The notes beneath the pieces were generated by a model. It did no database searches and was not told where the DNA came from. It worked only from the letters and a program-made list of their open reading frames with translations. A stretch of 45,502 nucleotides of DNA from assembly GCA_028716225.1 (NCBI GenBank), contig JAQUQE010000013.1:1-45502 (forward strand), written 5' to 3'. Source of the DNA: Dehalococcoidales bacterium (GTDB lineage Bacteria; Chloroflexota; Dehalococcoidia; Dehalococcoidales; UBA5760). Of this stretch, positions 22,843 through 29,246 are shown piece after piece. Positions within the stretch are counted from its first letter, which is position 1. The number at the start of each line of letters is the position of its first letter. The position numbers and the translations under genes are program-made.

Positions 22843-23067
22843 TTATTTGAGTTCTGTCACGCATTCAGATAGTAGCTTGGCAAGTTTAGCCATTTCAGTA
22901 AACTCAAGGTCTATGTATATTGCCGGCTCTCCATCCGTCCGTCTACTCCAGATAGACAACATTAGCTTTCCGCTGGTAGTCTTAAAGCAGTCGGCGGTAC
23001 GTGGAGTAAATACCCCATTACGGCCTCTAGCCTCGCCTGATTCTCCCTTGAATTTAATCTCCTTCAT
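22843..23067 (-). CDS. Hypothetical small protein
   Basis: 74 aa from ATG 23067 (SD AAGGAGGAG), inside a longer open frame. KLMLSIWSRRTDGEPAIYIDLEFTEMAKLAKLLSECV is beta then helix, the layout of small phage regulators. It overlaps the next gene by 14 bp. Confidence 0.55.
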   Translation of the reverse strand: MKEIKFKGESGEARGRNGVFTPRTADCFKTTSGKLMLSIWSRRTDGEPAIYIDLEFTEMAKLAKLLSECVTELK

Positions 23068-23314
23068 CCGGCTCCTCCTTCCGTTTACATACGTCCTGAA
23101 TGTAGCAGAGCAAAGTATCCCAGCAGATGCCGTAATTGGCATCCCTGTGTCGGTCTACGTCTTCCAGAATCGCCTCTGCCTGTTCTTTGGTGCAGATATA
23201 GCCATCTTCATCGGCCTTCTGGAGAATATCTTCCACCTGCCAGATGTCATAGGCGATTATGTCCTCATCGTTATATCCCTTGAGATGTTCTTTTAGCTCT
23301 TTTACGCTTGGCAT
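23054..23314 (-). CDS. Hypothetical phage early protein
   Basis: 86 aa. VKELKEHLKGYNDEDIIAYDIWQVEDILQKADEDGYICTKEQAEAILEDVDRHRDANYGICWDTL matches a pattern frequent in phage accessory regions (acidic, helical, ending in GI-WDT). No activity known. SD AAGGGGGT. Confidence 0.65.
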   Translation of the reverse strand: MPSVKELKEHLKGYNDEDIIAYDIWQVEDILQKADEDGYICTKEQAEAILEDVDRHRDANYGICWDTLLCYIQDVCKRKEEPDEGD

Positions 23315-23532
23315 GATTCTACCCCCTTCTTTAATTCGGTTAGAGGCTCCCTGTCTAATTCAGCCCGCCTCTCGTTGACCTCTTCGAGAGTCAGATAATC
23401 CTCAGATGTCCAGTAGTGGAAGCCACATTCGAGGCACTCTCCGCTATTGGTATCAAACGGCTTCCAGTCGGAGTAACAGTCCATGTCAGCTCCGCAGTTT
23501 GGGCAAGTGCCATTATACCCACATCCACTCAT
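23302..23532 (-). CDS. Zinc ribbon protein
   Basis: 76 aa. GTCPNCGADMDCYSDWKPFDTNSGECLECGFHYW gives two CxxC knuckles separated by ~20 residues. An LTLEEVNERRAELD tail follows. Recurrent in phage early regions; likely binds zinc and protein or nucleic acid partners. Confidence 0.65.
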   Translation of the reverse strand: MSGCGYNGTCPNCGADMDCYSDWKPFDTNSGECLECGFHYWTSEDYLTLEEVNERRAELDREPLTELKKGVESCQA

Positions 23533-23747
23533 TCTTCTTCCTCCTCGTCACGTTTCCTGAAACTGATTGACTGAACGGCCTCGTATCCCCTGCGCTCCAG
23601 CTCACCACGCACAGCATCAAAGCGGAGGAGGTCGTGTGTGCCAAAGCACTCAACCACGTTTATCATCTGGTCGAGGCCAGTCGCTTCCTGAATCAAGTCT
23701 TGGTCAGATTTACCCTTGAAATAGTCAGCCCATGTTTGTTTTTTCAT
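23529..23747 (-). CDS. Hypothetical small helical protein
   Basis: 72 aa: TWADYFKGKSDQDLIQEATGLDQMINVVECFGTHDLLRFDAVRGELERRGYE, a helical pattern, then an acidic end (KRDEEEEE). ATGA coupling at both ends. No family recognised. Confidence 0.55.
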   Translation of the reverse strand: MKKQTWADYFKGKSDQDLIQEATGLDQMINVVECFGTHDLLRFDAVRGELERRGYEAVQSISFRKRDEEEEE

Positions 23748-23953
23748 ATCTCCCCCTCTTCTTCTGGTAATACTTCCTCTACATCAACGAGTTTGTAGTA
23801 ATCCCACCAGCTCCTACAACACTTTCGGCAAGTGATTTTCTGTGCGGCTAACTCTCCGTCCCATTCCAGTGCGTCAATCTCACGGACTCCGCAGAAAGGA
23901 CACTCGTATGGAGACTGGAGGTACTTTGCTCTTTGCTCATCAGTTAATGCCAT
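23744..23953 (-). CDS. Zinc ribbon protein
   Basis: 69 aa from ATG 23953 with SD AAAGGGGGGAA. LTDEQRAKYLQSP is followed by ECPFCGVREIDALEWDG and ITCRKCCRSWWDYY, a two-knuckle zinc ribbon. The tail is acidic. Unknown partner. Confidence 0.65.
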   Translation of the reverse strand: MALTDEQRAKYLQSPYECPFCGVREIDALEWDGELAAQKITCRKCCRSWWDYYKLVDVEEVLPEEEGEI

Positions 23954-23980
23954 ATTCCCCCCTTTACTAAAGACTCCGCT

Positions 23981-24010
23981 ACTAGCGGCCAGCTCCTCCT
24001 GACCGCTAGT
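23981..24010. other. 12-bp stem-loop with GAGGAG loop
   Basis: ACTAGCGGCCAG and CTGACCGCTAGT pair over 12 positions (one G-T wobble on the minus transcript), with a 6-base loop reading GAGGAG on the minus strand. It lies between the stop of 24021 and the SD of 23953. Possible RNA regulatory or processing site. Confidence 0.55.
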
Positions 24011-24020
24011 TACCGAGCGT

Positions 24021-24338
24021 TTAGCCATCGGTGAAGCAGTTGGTATACTTGATTGCCTTAACATCTATTACCCACCCGCAGTTTTGGCAAGCATCATTAC
24101 AGTAAGCTATTTCAGTGGAGATGTTTGAGCCACACTCAGGACAACGTGAGATAAGCTCTTCACAGGACTTTACGCAGTCTTCCAGCTCCAGCTCCGTGAC
24201 ATAGCGCCACTTATGACCGAGATGCCCAGCTTCATAGATGTCGTGGTCATACTTCCAGAAATCCTCGAATTGTTTGCAATCCTCGCAGTAGATATAATCG
24301 GCCTTGGTCTTACCATGCAGGTCTACTTTTGTTGGCAT
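24021..24338 (-). CDS. Cys-rich zinc protein
   Basis: 105 aa from ATG 24338 with SD GAGGAGGT. Three knuckles: YCEDCKQF, RCPECGSN and YCNDACQNCGW. Two zinc ribbons are probable. The centre is acidic. Role unknown. Confidence 0.6.
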   Translation of the reverse strand: MPTKVDLHGKTKADYIYCEDCKQFEDFWKYDHDIYEAGHLGHKWRYVTELELEDCVKSCEELISRCPECGSNISTEIAYCNDACQNCGWVIDVKAIKYTNCFTDG

Positions 24339-24610
24339 AGATATACCTCCTCGGATAGTGCGTTCCATGCGCCCTGTAAGTCGTCGATTGCTCTCTGAAT
24401 TGCCCGCATAGCTTCAGCTAGCTGTGCATAGTCAAGGGCATCAGCGTCATAGGTTTCCGCTATCTCTATGGCCAGAAACCACTCCAGCGTGTCCCCTGTG
24501 TGCCATTCGACAGGCAATCCTGTCGTTGGATTGAAATAGTCGCCTTCACCCATGCTCTCACCATGAGCGTAGCCTTTAATGGCTATTCGCTGTAATTTTA
24601 CTAACTTCAA
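24323..24610 (-). CDS. Hypothetical protein, TTG start
   Basis: 95 aa. The TTG at 24610 lies 6 bases after AAAGGGGGTGA, which decides the start. The N-terminus is KLVKLQRIAIKGYAHGESMGEGDYF and the C-terminal half is helical (YAQLAEAMRAIQRAIDDLQGAWNAL). It overlaps the next tiny gene by 35 bp in another frame. Confidence 0.55.
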   Translation of the reverse strand: MKLVKLQRIAIKGYAHGESMGEGDYFNPTTGLPVEWHTGDTLEWFLAIEIAETYDADALDYAQLAEAMRAIQRAIDDLQGAWNALSEEVYLCQQK

Positions 24611-24716
24611 CTTTCACCCCCTTTCCCAGCTCCAGCTTGGCTCCGATTCTATCCGCCCATTCACAGAGCTTGAGGTACTCCGAGTAACCGATTGCACACT
24701 TTATTCTTTTAGCCAT
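24576..24716 (-). CDS. Tiny hypothetical protein
   Basis: 46 aa, starting MAKRIKCAIGYSEYLKLCEW, with SD AAGGGGGG. It overlaps the next gene's start region by 35 bp and contains that gene's SD. Plausible but very short; no family. Confidence 0.5.
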   Translation of the reverse strand: MAKRIKCAIGYSEYLKLCEWADRIGAKLELGKGVKVEVSKITANSH

Positions 24717-24728
24717 ATCTCCCCCCTT

Positions 24729-25025
24729 CTAGTAGAATATGAAATCGTTATTAACGAATTCCCAGTCGTGAACTTCGCACCATCCGCAGTAGGGCTTCTC
24801 TGAGTCCCCGCAATTGTCGTCTTTAATATATCCTTTGAGCGTAGGACTCCAGCGCCATGTAATAAATGTACGTTGGTTCTCCTTGACCTCATTGAGAGGT
24901 TTCCCACAGTAGACACACTTTGGCTGTCTCCCTTCTTTTTGAGCCAGCGTGAATTCCTGAGCCTGTTCGCCGCCCTCATTGACGAAGATGATATTCCCCT
25001 TGGAGTCTTTTTCCCGAAGTACCAT
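24729..25025 (-). CDS. Zinc ribbon protein
   Basis: 98 aa. FTLAQKEGRQPKCVYCGKPLNEV and PYCGWCEVHDWEFV are the two Cys pairs. WRWSPTLKGYIKDD lies between. SD AAAGGGGGTGG. Pattern common in small phage proteins; function unknown. Confidence 0.6.
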   Translation of the reverse strand: MVLREKDSKGNIIFVNEGGEQAQEFTLAQKEGRQPKCVYCGKPLNEVKENQRTFITWRWSPTLKGYIKDDNCGDSEKPYCGWCEVHDWEFVNNDFIFY

Positions 25026-25037
25026 AGTCCACCCCCT

Positions 25038-25205
25038 TTATAAAATTACTCTATGATGATTCACGGGCTTACCCGTACATCGTGTATAGCTTATCTCGGA
25101 ACATTTACCACCGAGGCGATGGGTGCAATAATCCACACCGTTGCCAACATACGGGCATCTTACTTGACGGACTTCCACCGTCTTTTTCTTGCGGAATATA
25201 TTCAT
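25038..25205 (-). CDS. Small basic Cys/His protein
   Basis: 55 aa: basic N-terminus MNIFRKKKTVEVRQVRCPYV, then CTHRLGGKC and YTRCTGKPVNHH. Four Cys and three His could hold one zinc. SD GAGGGGGGAA. An open frame on the plus strand here is a shadow. Confidence 0.55.
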   Translation of the reverse strand: MNIFRKKKTVEVRQVRCPYVGNGVDYCTHRLGGKCSEISYTRCTGKPVNHHRVIL

Positions 25206-25276
25206 ATTCCCCCCTCAGAGCTAACAGCTCCACGTCTACGGGCAAGGGGTATCCTTACCCGCAGGTTATCGAGCTT

Positions 25277-25474
25277 TTAGCCTGCTATCTCGACAGCGCC
25301 GACTATCTGGTACTTTTTGCCAGTGGCGGGATTGATAGCCTTGCCGAAGAAGCCACCCTTCCCTGAAGAGAATGTTTTGGCGTAAGCAGCGGTAATAACG
25401 AGCTGGGTAACATCATACTTCGCCGCTTTGGGCTTATCGCCCTTGACCTCAGTTACCTTTGACTTTGTGACCAT
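25277..25474 (-). CDS. Hypothetical phage protein
   Basis: 65 aa. Lys-rich N-terminus, then VTQLVITAAYAKTFSSGKGGFFGKAINPATGKKYQIVGAVEI, which reads like a small beta barrel with a conserved GGFFGK turn. SD AAAGGGGGAAA. Possibly nucleic-acid-binding; unproven. Confidence 0.5.
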   Translation of the reverse strand: MVTKSKVTEVKGDKPKAAKYDVTQLVITAAYAKTFSSGKGGFFGKAINPATGKKYQIVGAVEIAG

Positions 25475-25862
25475 TAGACTTTCCCCCTTTATCGTTTTTT
25501 ACTATCTTGACTGGCTCTTTAACCAGTAGATGCCCACCGAGATGGAGACATATACCCTTGAAGCGCTTGACTTGCTCCCTCGTATAGCCGTCGAGCCACG
25601 TATTGAGGTCGAGTGTCCTGCCTTTAGGGAGCTTCTCCGCTGACTTTTGGGAGAGCTTAGTTGTGAATGTGTCCCCACGATTGTAACAGGCGACAACTAT
25701 TCCCCTGTACGTGAAGAACTTCTCAGGCTGTGGCTCTCGATGAGAGCCTTCACGCCTGATAGCGTCAATTTTGCCAGTGCAATTATGGCAGTAACCAGTC
25801 TCAGGTATAGCTGGCCGCTTGTCGCAGATAATACAATGATATGTTCTTGTTTTCGTTACCAC
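25449..25862 (-). CDS. Zinc finger protein with C-terminal basic domain
   Basis: 137 aa, GTG start 3 bases after AAGGGGGTGA. The N-terminus YHCIICDKRPAIPETGYCHNCTGKID is a zinc ribbon. The rest (FFTYRGIVVACYNRGDTFTTKLSQKSAEKLPKGRTLDLNTWLDGYTREQVKRFKGICLHLGG) recurs in phage early genes as far as I recall. The tail is highly basic. Confidence 0.6.
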   Translation of the reverse strand: MVTKTRTYHCIICDKRPAIPETGYCHNCTGKIDAIRREGSHREPQPEKFFTYRGIVVACYNRGDTFTTKLSQKSAEKLPKGRTLDLNTWLDGYTREQVKRFKGICLHLGGHLLVKEPVKIVKNDKGGKSNGHKVKGN

Positions 25863-25876
25863 GGTTCACCCCCTTA

Positions 25877-25885
25877 TGTTATAAT
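25877..25885 (+). promoter_or_regulatory. Extended -10 promoter for the HNH gene
   Basis: TG-T-TATAAT on the plus strand, 28 bases before the HNH start codon. It is in the opposite direction to every surrounding gene, so the HNH gene appears to carry its own promoter. Confidence 0.6.
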
Positions 25886-25913
25886 ATAAGTGATTATCAG
25901 TGTGAGGAATTAA

Positions 25914-26252
25914 ATGACACATTGGTCAAAGTCTGATAAAAGAACAACGGTAATACAGCAAAGATTACAGACGTGTCGCCAGCGTGGAGTGTTCGATAAG
26001 TTCAGTCAGGAGCGTGTTGGTGAAGCTAACCCTAACTGGAAAGGCGACCATATTAAGCATGACTCTGGACGTGCAAGGGCAAGGCGACAATTTATCGAAT
26101 TACAGCCTTGTAGATATTGTGGTAGTCTAAAAACAGAGCACCACCATAAAGATAGTGACGAATTTAACAATGTGGCTGATAACCTCGAATGGGTATGCCG
26201 CCGATGCCACATGAGGCTTGATGGTCGAATTCATAACTTACGCCATCAATGA
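25914..26252 (+). CDS. Free-standing HNH homing endonuclease
   Basis: 112 aa. GEANPNWKGDHIKHDSGRARARRQF (DNA-contacting NUMOD-like start) is followed by the HNH core: CRYCGSLKTEHHHKDSDEFNNVADNLEWVCRRCHMRLDG, with zinc CxxC pairs and the His-Asn-His residues. It is the only rightward gene in the leftward block, with its own extended -10 and GAGG site. Its 3' end runs antisense to the end of 26164-26385. Likely a selfish insertion. Confidence 0.8.
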   Translation: MTHWSKSDKRTTVIQQRLQTCRQRGVFDKFSQERVGEANPNWKGDHIKHDSGRARARRQFIELQPCRYCGSLKTEHHHKDSDEFNNVADNLEWVCRRCHMRLDGRIHNLRHQ

Positions 26253-26385
26253 CACCCCCCTTAATTTTATTCAGGCAGTCACTACACACTAAGAGCTTGA
26301 CACGCCTATTTTGGAGGCGCTCATAGTCCTTAGTTTCCGCCCGCTTAGTACCGCAGGCTTGACACAGTTTTTGCCCATAGTACAT
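26164..26385 (-). CDS. Small zinc ribbon protein, 3' end possibly altered by HNH insertion
   Basis: 73 aa. LCQACGTKRAETKDYERLQNRRVKLLVCSDCLNKI is a zinc ribbon. After about residue 47 the frame runs antisense to the HNH gene and ends GGIPIRGYQPHC, which looks unlike a natural domain. The original 3' end may have been displaced. SD GGAAGGGGGTG. Confidence 0.55.
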   Translation of the reverse strand: MYYGQKLCQACGTKRAETKDYERLQNRRVKLLVCSDCLNKIKGGVIDGVSYEFDHQASCGIGGIPIRGYQPHC

Positions 26386-26400
26386 AGCGCACCCCCTTCC

Positions 26401-27130
26401 ACTTATAGACTCATTACTGAGGCCAAGCCGAAACTCAGCCTCAGTCTATCAGGCTAGAAGTTAAGAAAAACCTAATACTCCCTTCAGTCAAGAGGGAGTC
26501 TGTCTTGAAAGTTAGATGATATACATGATGTCACAGGAAAGTGAAATTGTCGGAAGCTCTTTCCGTGACTTTTGCGGAAAGACCCCTGAGCCGGTTAGAG
26601 CCGTGGTGACTTGCTACCTGTCACTGTCTACCTGCCATTAGTCATACTCCGATATTTCCCATAGAGCCTCTTACAAAGGATATGAGCAGAGCATGGCTTG
26701 ACCTGATAGACCGCGCTCTCAACCTCTTGATGATGGGAGATGCCATCACAGCCGTACTCAGGCTTGAGCCTCGTAGGCGGATTACCGCCATCTTTGCCTT
26801 ATTTAACGCCGCAGGCGTAGGCGTCCCTTCAAAGCTGTGGATAGCTTGCCAAGATTTAGGACTCAGCACTTCCCCGTATGGTTTTAGGTGGTTACGGCCA
26901 TCCTTGCAACATGGAGCTAGTCTCCCCGCCACAGTTCCCACGTAGGAGGACGAAGTGCAAGATGTCCCCTGTGACCAGGGCGCTGTGCCAGACTCCGAGC
27001 GTTGAGTTAGCATGAGTGCTTACGACTCCCACGTTTAGTCAGCCCCAAGAGCTAACAGGCATGGGCATAAGCTCGTTTTCCTCTATTCCCGTTATCGAGC
27101 CTATTGCTAAGAGTGATTTTTGTCACTCTA
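26401..27130 (-). ncRNA. Candidate large structured non-coding RNA
   Basis: About 730 bases without a credible gene, downstream of three tandem family-B promoters. At least ten local perfect stems follow one another: 27110-27129 (7 bp), 26967-26980 (5 bp, 4-base loop), 26806-26818, 26776-26789, 26760-26771, 26731-26748, 26606-26624, 26559-26582 (8 bp), 26477-26499 (7 bp) and 26406-26448 (5+6 bp). The only open frames (87 aa plus, 123 aa minus) lack SD and protein-like composition. Length and setting recall large phage RNAs such as GOLLD or ROOL, but I cannot match either. Ends are approximate. Confidence 0.55.
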
Positions 27131-27133
27131 TCA

Positions 27134-27166
27134 AGCTAATCGAACGAGCCTTCAAAAATGTGACAA
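27134..27166 (-). promoter_or_regulatory. Family-B promoter element B3
   Basis: Minus strand: TTGTCACA, 16 bases, CGATTAGCT. It points into the gene-free hairpin-rich region; the first stem (27110-27129) begins about 5 bases later. Confidence 0.65.
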
Positions 27167-27219
27167 GCTCAATTCGCTTGATAGAATGACAAGCCGCTAT
27201 TCAAATTCGCTGTATACTA

Positions 27220-27252
27220 AGCTAATCGTATGAGCGTTAAACTTTGTGACAA
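27220..27252 (-). promoter_or_regulatory. Family-B promoter element B4
   Basis: Minus strand: TTGTCACA, 16 bases, CGATTAGCT, then TAGTATAC. Second of three tandem copies 86 bases apart from B3. Confidence 0.65.
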
Positions 27253-27301
27253 GCTCAATAACAGGCATAAAAAAGCTGGTTAGTAAATTGCCCTACTAAC
27301 C

Positions 27302-27334
27302 AGCTAATCGAGTGACAGCGTGATAATGTGACTA
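27302..27334 (-). promoter_or_regulatory. Family-B promoter element B5
   Basis: Minus strand: TAGTCACA, 16 bases, CGATTAGCT. It begins at the base after the stop codon of the sigma-like gene (27335). Upstream box slightly diverged. Confidence 0.6.
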
Positions 27335-27949
27335 TTATGCCTGCATTGACTCTAGCACCATAGGATTATTTTTAATCCAGCGACATAATACTTGCCTGTC
27401 ATTAGCGTTTAGAGCTTGGCCTAACATACGCTTGACGCCTATTGATTTAATGTTTTTGGGTATTATGTCGAGTATGCGTTGTGCGTCAAGTTTAGCGCAA
27501 ATTTTAGACTCGAATTCCATCTCTCCGACTAGCAATTCTGATAATTCAGCGCTGGCTGATTCAGGCTCATTATCAGCCTGCTTTACTGGTGCATCAAGCC
27601 TTGCCATGTGAGAGCGTGTTGTATATTTTCTCCACCAGTCTACCCAATCGCATTTTGCCATCGCATAACTTAGTCTTTCGTCGGGTGTCGTTTTTGTTAG
27701 CAGTGTTGAGACTAACTCTTGGAATAAGTCTTGACGTTCTTCTGATGGAGCTTTACTAGCAAAAATATATGCGCTCCGAATTGCTATACGCTGATTAGCT
27801 GACAGGTATTTAATTTGGTGTAAGTATGATTCCGTTGTTTCCGCCATATCAACCTTGCATGATTCTGGTATATGTCTGGCAAACATTAAAGCTATGTCCC
27901 GTAAACTGACCTTGATTTTTCCATTGGCTTGAATCTGTTCCGTTTTCAT
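27335..27949 (-). CDS. Sigma-70-like (region 2) transcription factor candidate
   Basis: 204 aa. Residues ~70-125 read like sigma region 2: SEERQDLFQELVSTLLTKTT, then CDWVDWWRKYTTRSHMARLDAP, in the order DLFQE...W.RKY.R..LD. The last ~45 residues (LDAQRILDIIPKNIKS...LGQALNANDRQVLCRWIKNN) could be a region-4-like HTH. It has its own TTGACA-17-TATTGT promoter with a palindrome in the leader. It ends directly at promoter B5. It may direct RNA polymerase to family-B promoters (inference). Confidence 0.5.
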   Translation of the reverse strand: MKTEQIQANGKIKVSLRDIALMFARHIPESCKVDMAETTESYLHQIKYLSANQRIAIRSAYIFASKAPSEERQDLFQELVSTLLTKTTPDERLSYAMAKCDWVDWWRKYTTRSHMARLDAPVKQADNEPESASAELSELLVGEMEFESKICAKLDAQRILDIIPKNIKSIGVKRMLGQALNANDRQVLCRWIKNNPMVLESMQA

Positions 27950-27976
27950 TTTGTGACCATCCTTTAGTTTTTTAGT

Positions 27977-27992
27977 CGCTGGAATTCCAGCG
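27977..27992. promoter_or_regulatory. 16-bp perfect palindrome, operator candidate
   Basis: CGCTGGAATTCCAGCG lies at the expected transcription start of the sigma-like gene, 12-27 bases downstream of its -10. A repressor bound here would block transcription, or the RNA could fold into a leader hairpin. Confidence 0.55.
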
Positions 27993-28000
27993 CCATAAAA

Positions 28001-28029
28001 ACAATATCACCGATTAGAGCACTTGTCAA
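28001..28029 (-). promoter_or_regulatory. Promoter of the sigma-like gene
   Basis: Minus strand: -35 TTGACA (28029-28024), 17-base spacer, -10 TATTGT (28006-28001). ATTAGAG and CTCTAAT form an inverted repeat around the -35 (28013-28041), a second operator candidate. Confidence 0.65.
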
Positions 28030-28049
28030 TAGTACTCTAATACTATCTA

Positions 28050-28061
28050 TCCGTATACGGA
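28050..28061. promoter_or_regulatory. 12-bp palindrome
   Basis: TCCGTATACGGA, perfect, about 20 bases upstream of the -35 of the sigma-like gene promoter. Regulatory protein site is possible. Confidence 0.45.
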
Positions 28062-28204
28062 ATATGAGGCTAAAATGGCTGTGTGGGTAAAATTATGTCA
28101 CATTTTAGGGGTAAAATATTTTAGCTTTGAATAGCTTCGAAACAATAATAAAATGAGCCTATATGGTGCTAATTGATTCTAAGTGATGCTAACAGAGGCG
28201 GGGA

Positions 28205-28229
28205 GAGGGGAGAGGGAGCCTCTCCCCTC
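28205..28229 (-). terminator. 11-bp GC-rich hairpin ending the upstream operon
   Basis: GAGGGGAGAGG and CCTCTCCCCTC pair perfectly around a 3-base loop, just after the stop of 28236-28433. No T-run follows on the minus strand, so it may be a pause, stabiliser or factor-dependent end. Bases 28063-28204 hold no gene; nothing else seen except one degenerate family-B-like site. Confidence 0.5.
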
Positions 28230-28235
28230 GGATGG

Positions 28236-28433
28236 CTACTTGCTGGCTGGCCGGATATCTTCCTGGAAGTGGGTATGTGTCTTTGAGTGCTCCTCGCAGT
28301 ACCAGACTCTACACCTTCCGCAATACTGCCGGGGGCTCCCCTGGCAGGAGAGGACTCCGCAGACCTCAGCTCGCTTGGCCCTCTCCGCCCATGTGGCTTC
28401 TTCACCGGCGCCGCCTACTTTAAATACTGGCAT
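28236..28433 (-). CDS. Small Cys/His zinc protein
   Basis: 65 aa. VCGVLSCQGSPRQYCGRCRVWYCEEHSKTHTH has C-x5-C, C-x2-C and C-x2-H pairs typical of a small treble-clef or ribbon. SD GGAGGAAAG. It overlaps the end of the nuclease-like gene by 14 bp. Several open frames on the other strand here are shadows. Confidence 0.55.
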   Translation of the reverse strand: MPVFKVGGAGEEATWAERAKRAEVCGVLSCQGSPRQYCGRCRVWYCEEHSKTHTHFQEDIRPASK

Positions 28434-29052
28434 GGCTTTCCTCCTTTCGATACAGGATTAGCTCCTGTCTCAGCTCCTTTAACTCTTCCTGCTGCTGGGC
28501 TACGGTCCTTTGGTTTTGCGCCAGGTCCCGGGCCAGTCGGCATAAAGTACCGCTTTGCTGATAGGACATCCGTAGTATATACTTGAACGATATTCCCTCA
28601 CAGGACAGTGGCTTCGGGCGCCGGTAGGATTTCAGGTCGGCCAGGTAGCCATCGGTCGCCCAGATGCCGGCATAGGGGTAGATATCGTCACAGATTAGCT
28701 TGGCATCATTGCCCAGGTTAATGGGTACCGCGAAGTAGAAGAAGTGGGTCGGATAAGGTCCCGGCTCGATAATCCGGGTATTGCCGAAGTAATGCTCCTC
28801 GCGCTTCTTATATTCCAGGCCGGCCATCTTCCGGAAGGACTGATGTTTCATCTTTTCTGCGTCTCTCTTTAGGTCGGCAAGGCTTAGTTTAACTTCGACC
28901 TCGATGAGCAGCCTTTCCTCAGTAATGACCAGGACATCGGCCAGCTCATCCCCATACCCTAACCGGCTGGAAGCCTCGAAGGCTATGACCGGGCACTGTT
29001 TGTTATAGCGGTAATACTGGGCAATATTGGCCTTTATCTCGTCGCTGTTCAT
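28420..29052 (-). CDS. PD-(D/E)XK-type nuclease-like protein
   Basis: 210 aa. IAQYYRYNKQCPVIAFEASSR (Glu) is followed by DELADVLVITEERLLIEVEVKLSLADLKRD, which carries D...E-x-K in the MmcB/restriction-like order. THFFYFAVP and a Gln/Glu-rich coiled coil (ARDLAQNQRTVAQQQEELKELRQE) follow. Likely a DNA-repair or restriction-type nuclease fold. TAATG coupling to the gene upstream. Confidence 0.65.
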   Translation of the reverse strand: MNSDEIKANIAQYYRYNKQCPVIAFEASSRLGYGDELADVLVITEERLLIEVEVKLSLADLKRDAEKMKHQSFRKMAGLEYKKREEHYFGNTRIIEPGPYPTHFFYFAVPINLGNDAKLICDDIYPYAGIWATDGYLADLKSYRRPKPLSCEGISFKYILRMSYQQSGTLCRLARDLAQNQRTVAQQQEELKELRQELILYRKEESHASI

Positions 29053-29246
29053 TATGATTCAAGCGCCTCGTCTAAAAGCTGCTCAATTTTTTTCTTGGGG
29101 TCGGTATAAATACCTGGTCCTATTACACAGGCCGTAACTATTAGCCAGGTTGCCAGGTTGAAGGCATCATCCTTCGATATTGTTGGCGGCAACGGGCAGG
29201 AAAAGGTAATCTTATCCCCCATGACTCCTACTTGAAATTTGTTCAT
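29052..29246 (-). CDS. Hypothetical protein
   Basis: 64 aa from ATG 29246, with SD AAAAGGAGGAG; an in-frame ATG further upstream lies within the neighbour. MNKFQVGVMGDKITFSCPLPPTISKDDAFNLATWLIVTACV has a beta start and a hydrophobic helix. This PP-T-S-DAFNLA-WL pattern recurs in phages in my recollection. Function unknown. Confidence 0.6.
   Translation of the reverse strand: MNKFQVGVMGDKITFSCPLPPTISKDDAFNLATWLIVTACVIGPGIYTDPKKKIEQLLDEALES

Noticed and set aside
26682-26945. 87-aa plus-strand and 123-aa minus-strand open frames (26642-27013)
   Set aside because: No SD, unusual composition and full overlap with a run of perfect hairpins; better explained as structured RNA.
28096-28128. Plus-strand TGTCACA...TTAGCT resembling family B
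   Set aside because: The second box is degenerate, spacing differs by one base and no gene follows on the plus strand; probably chance.
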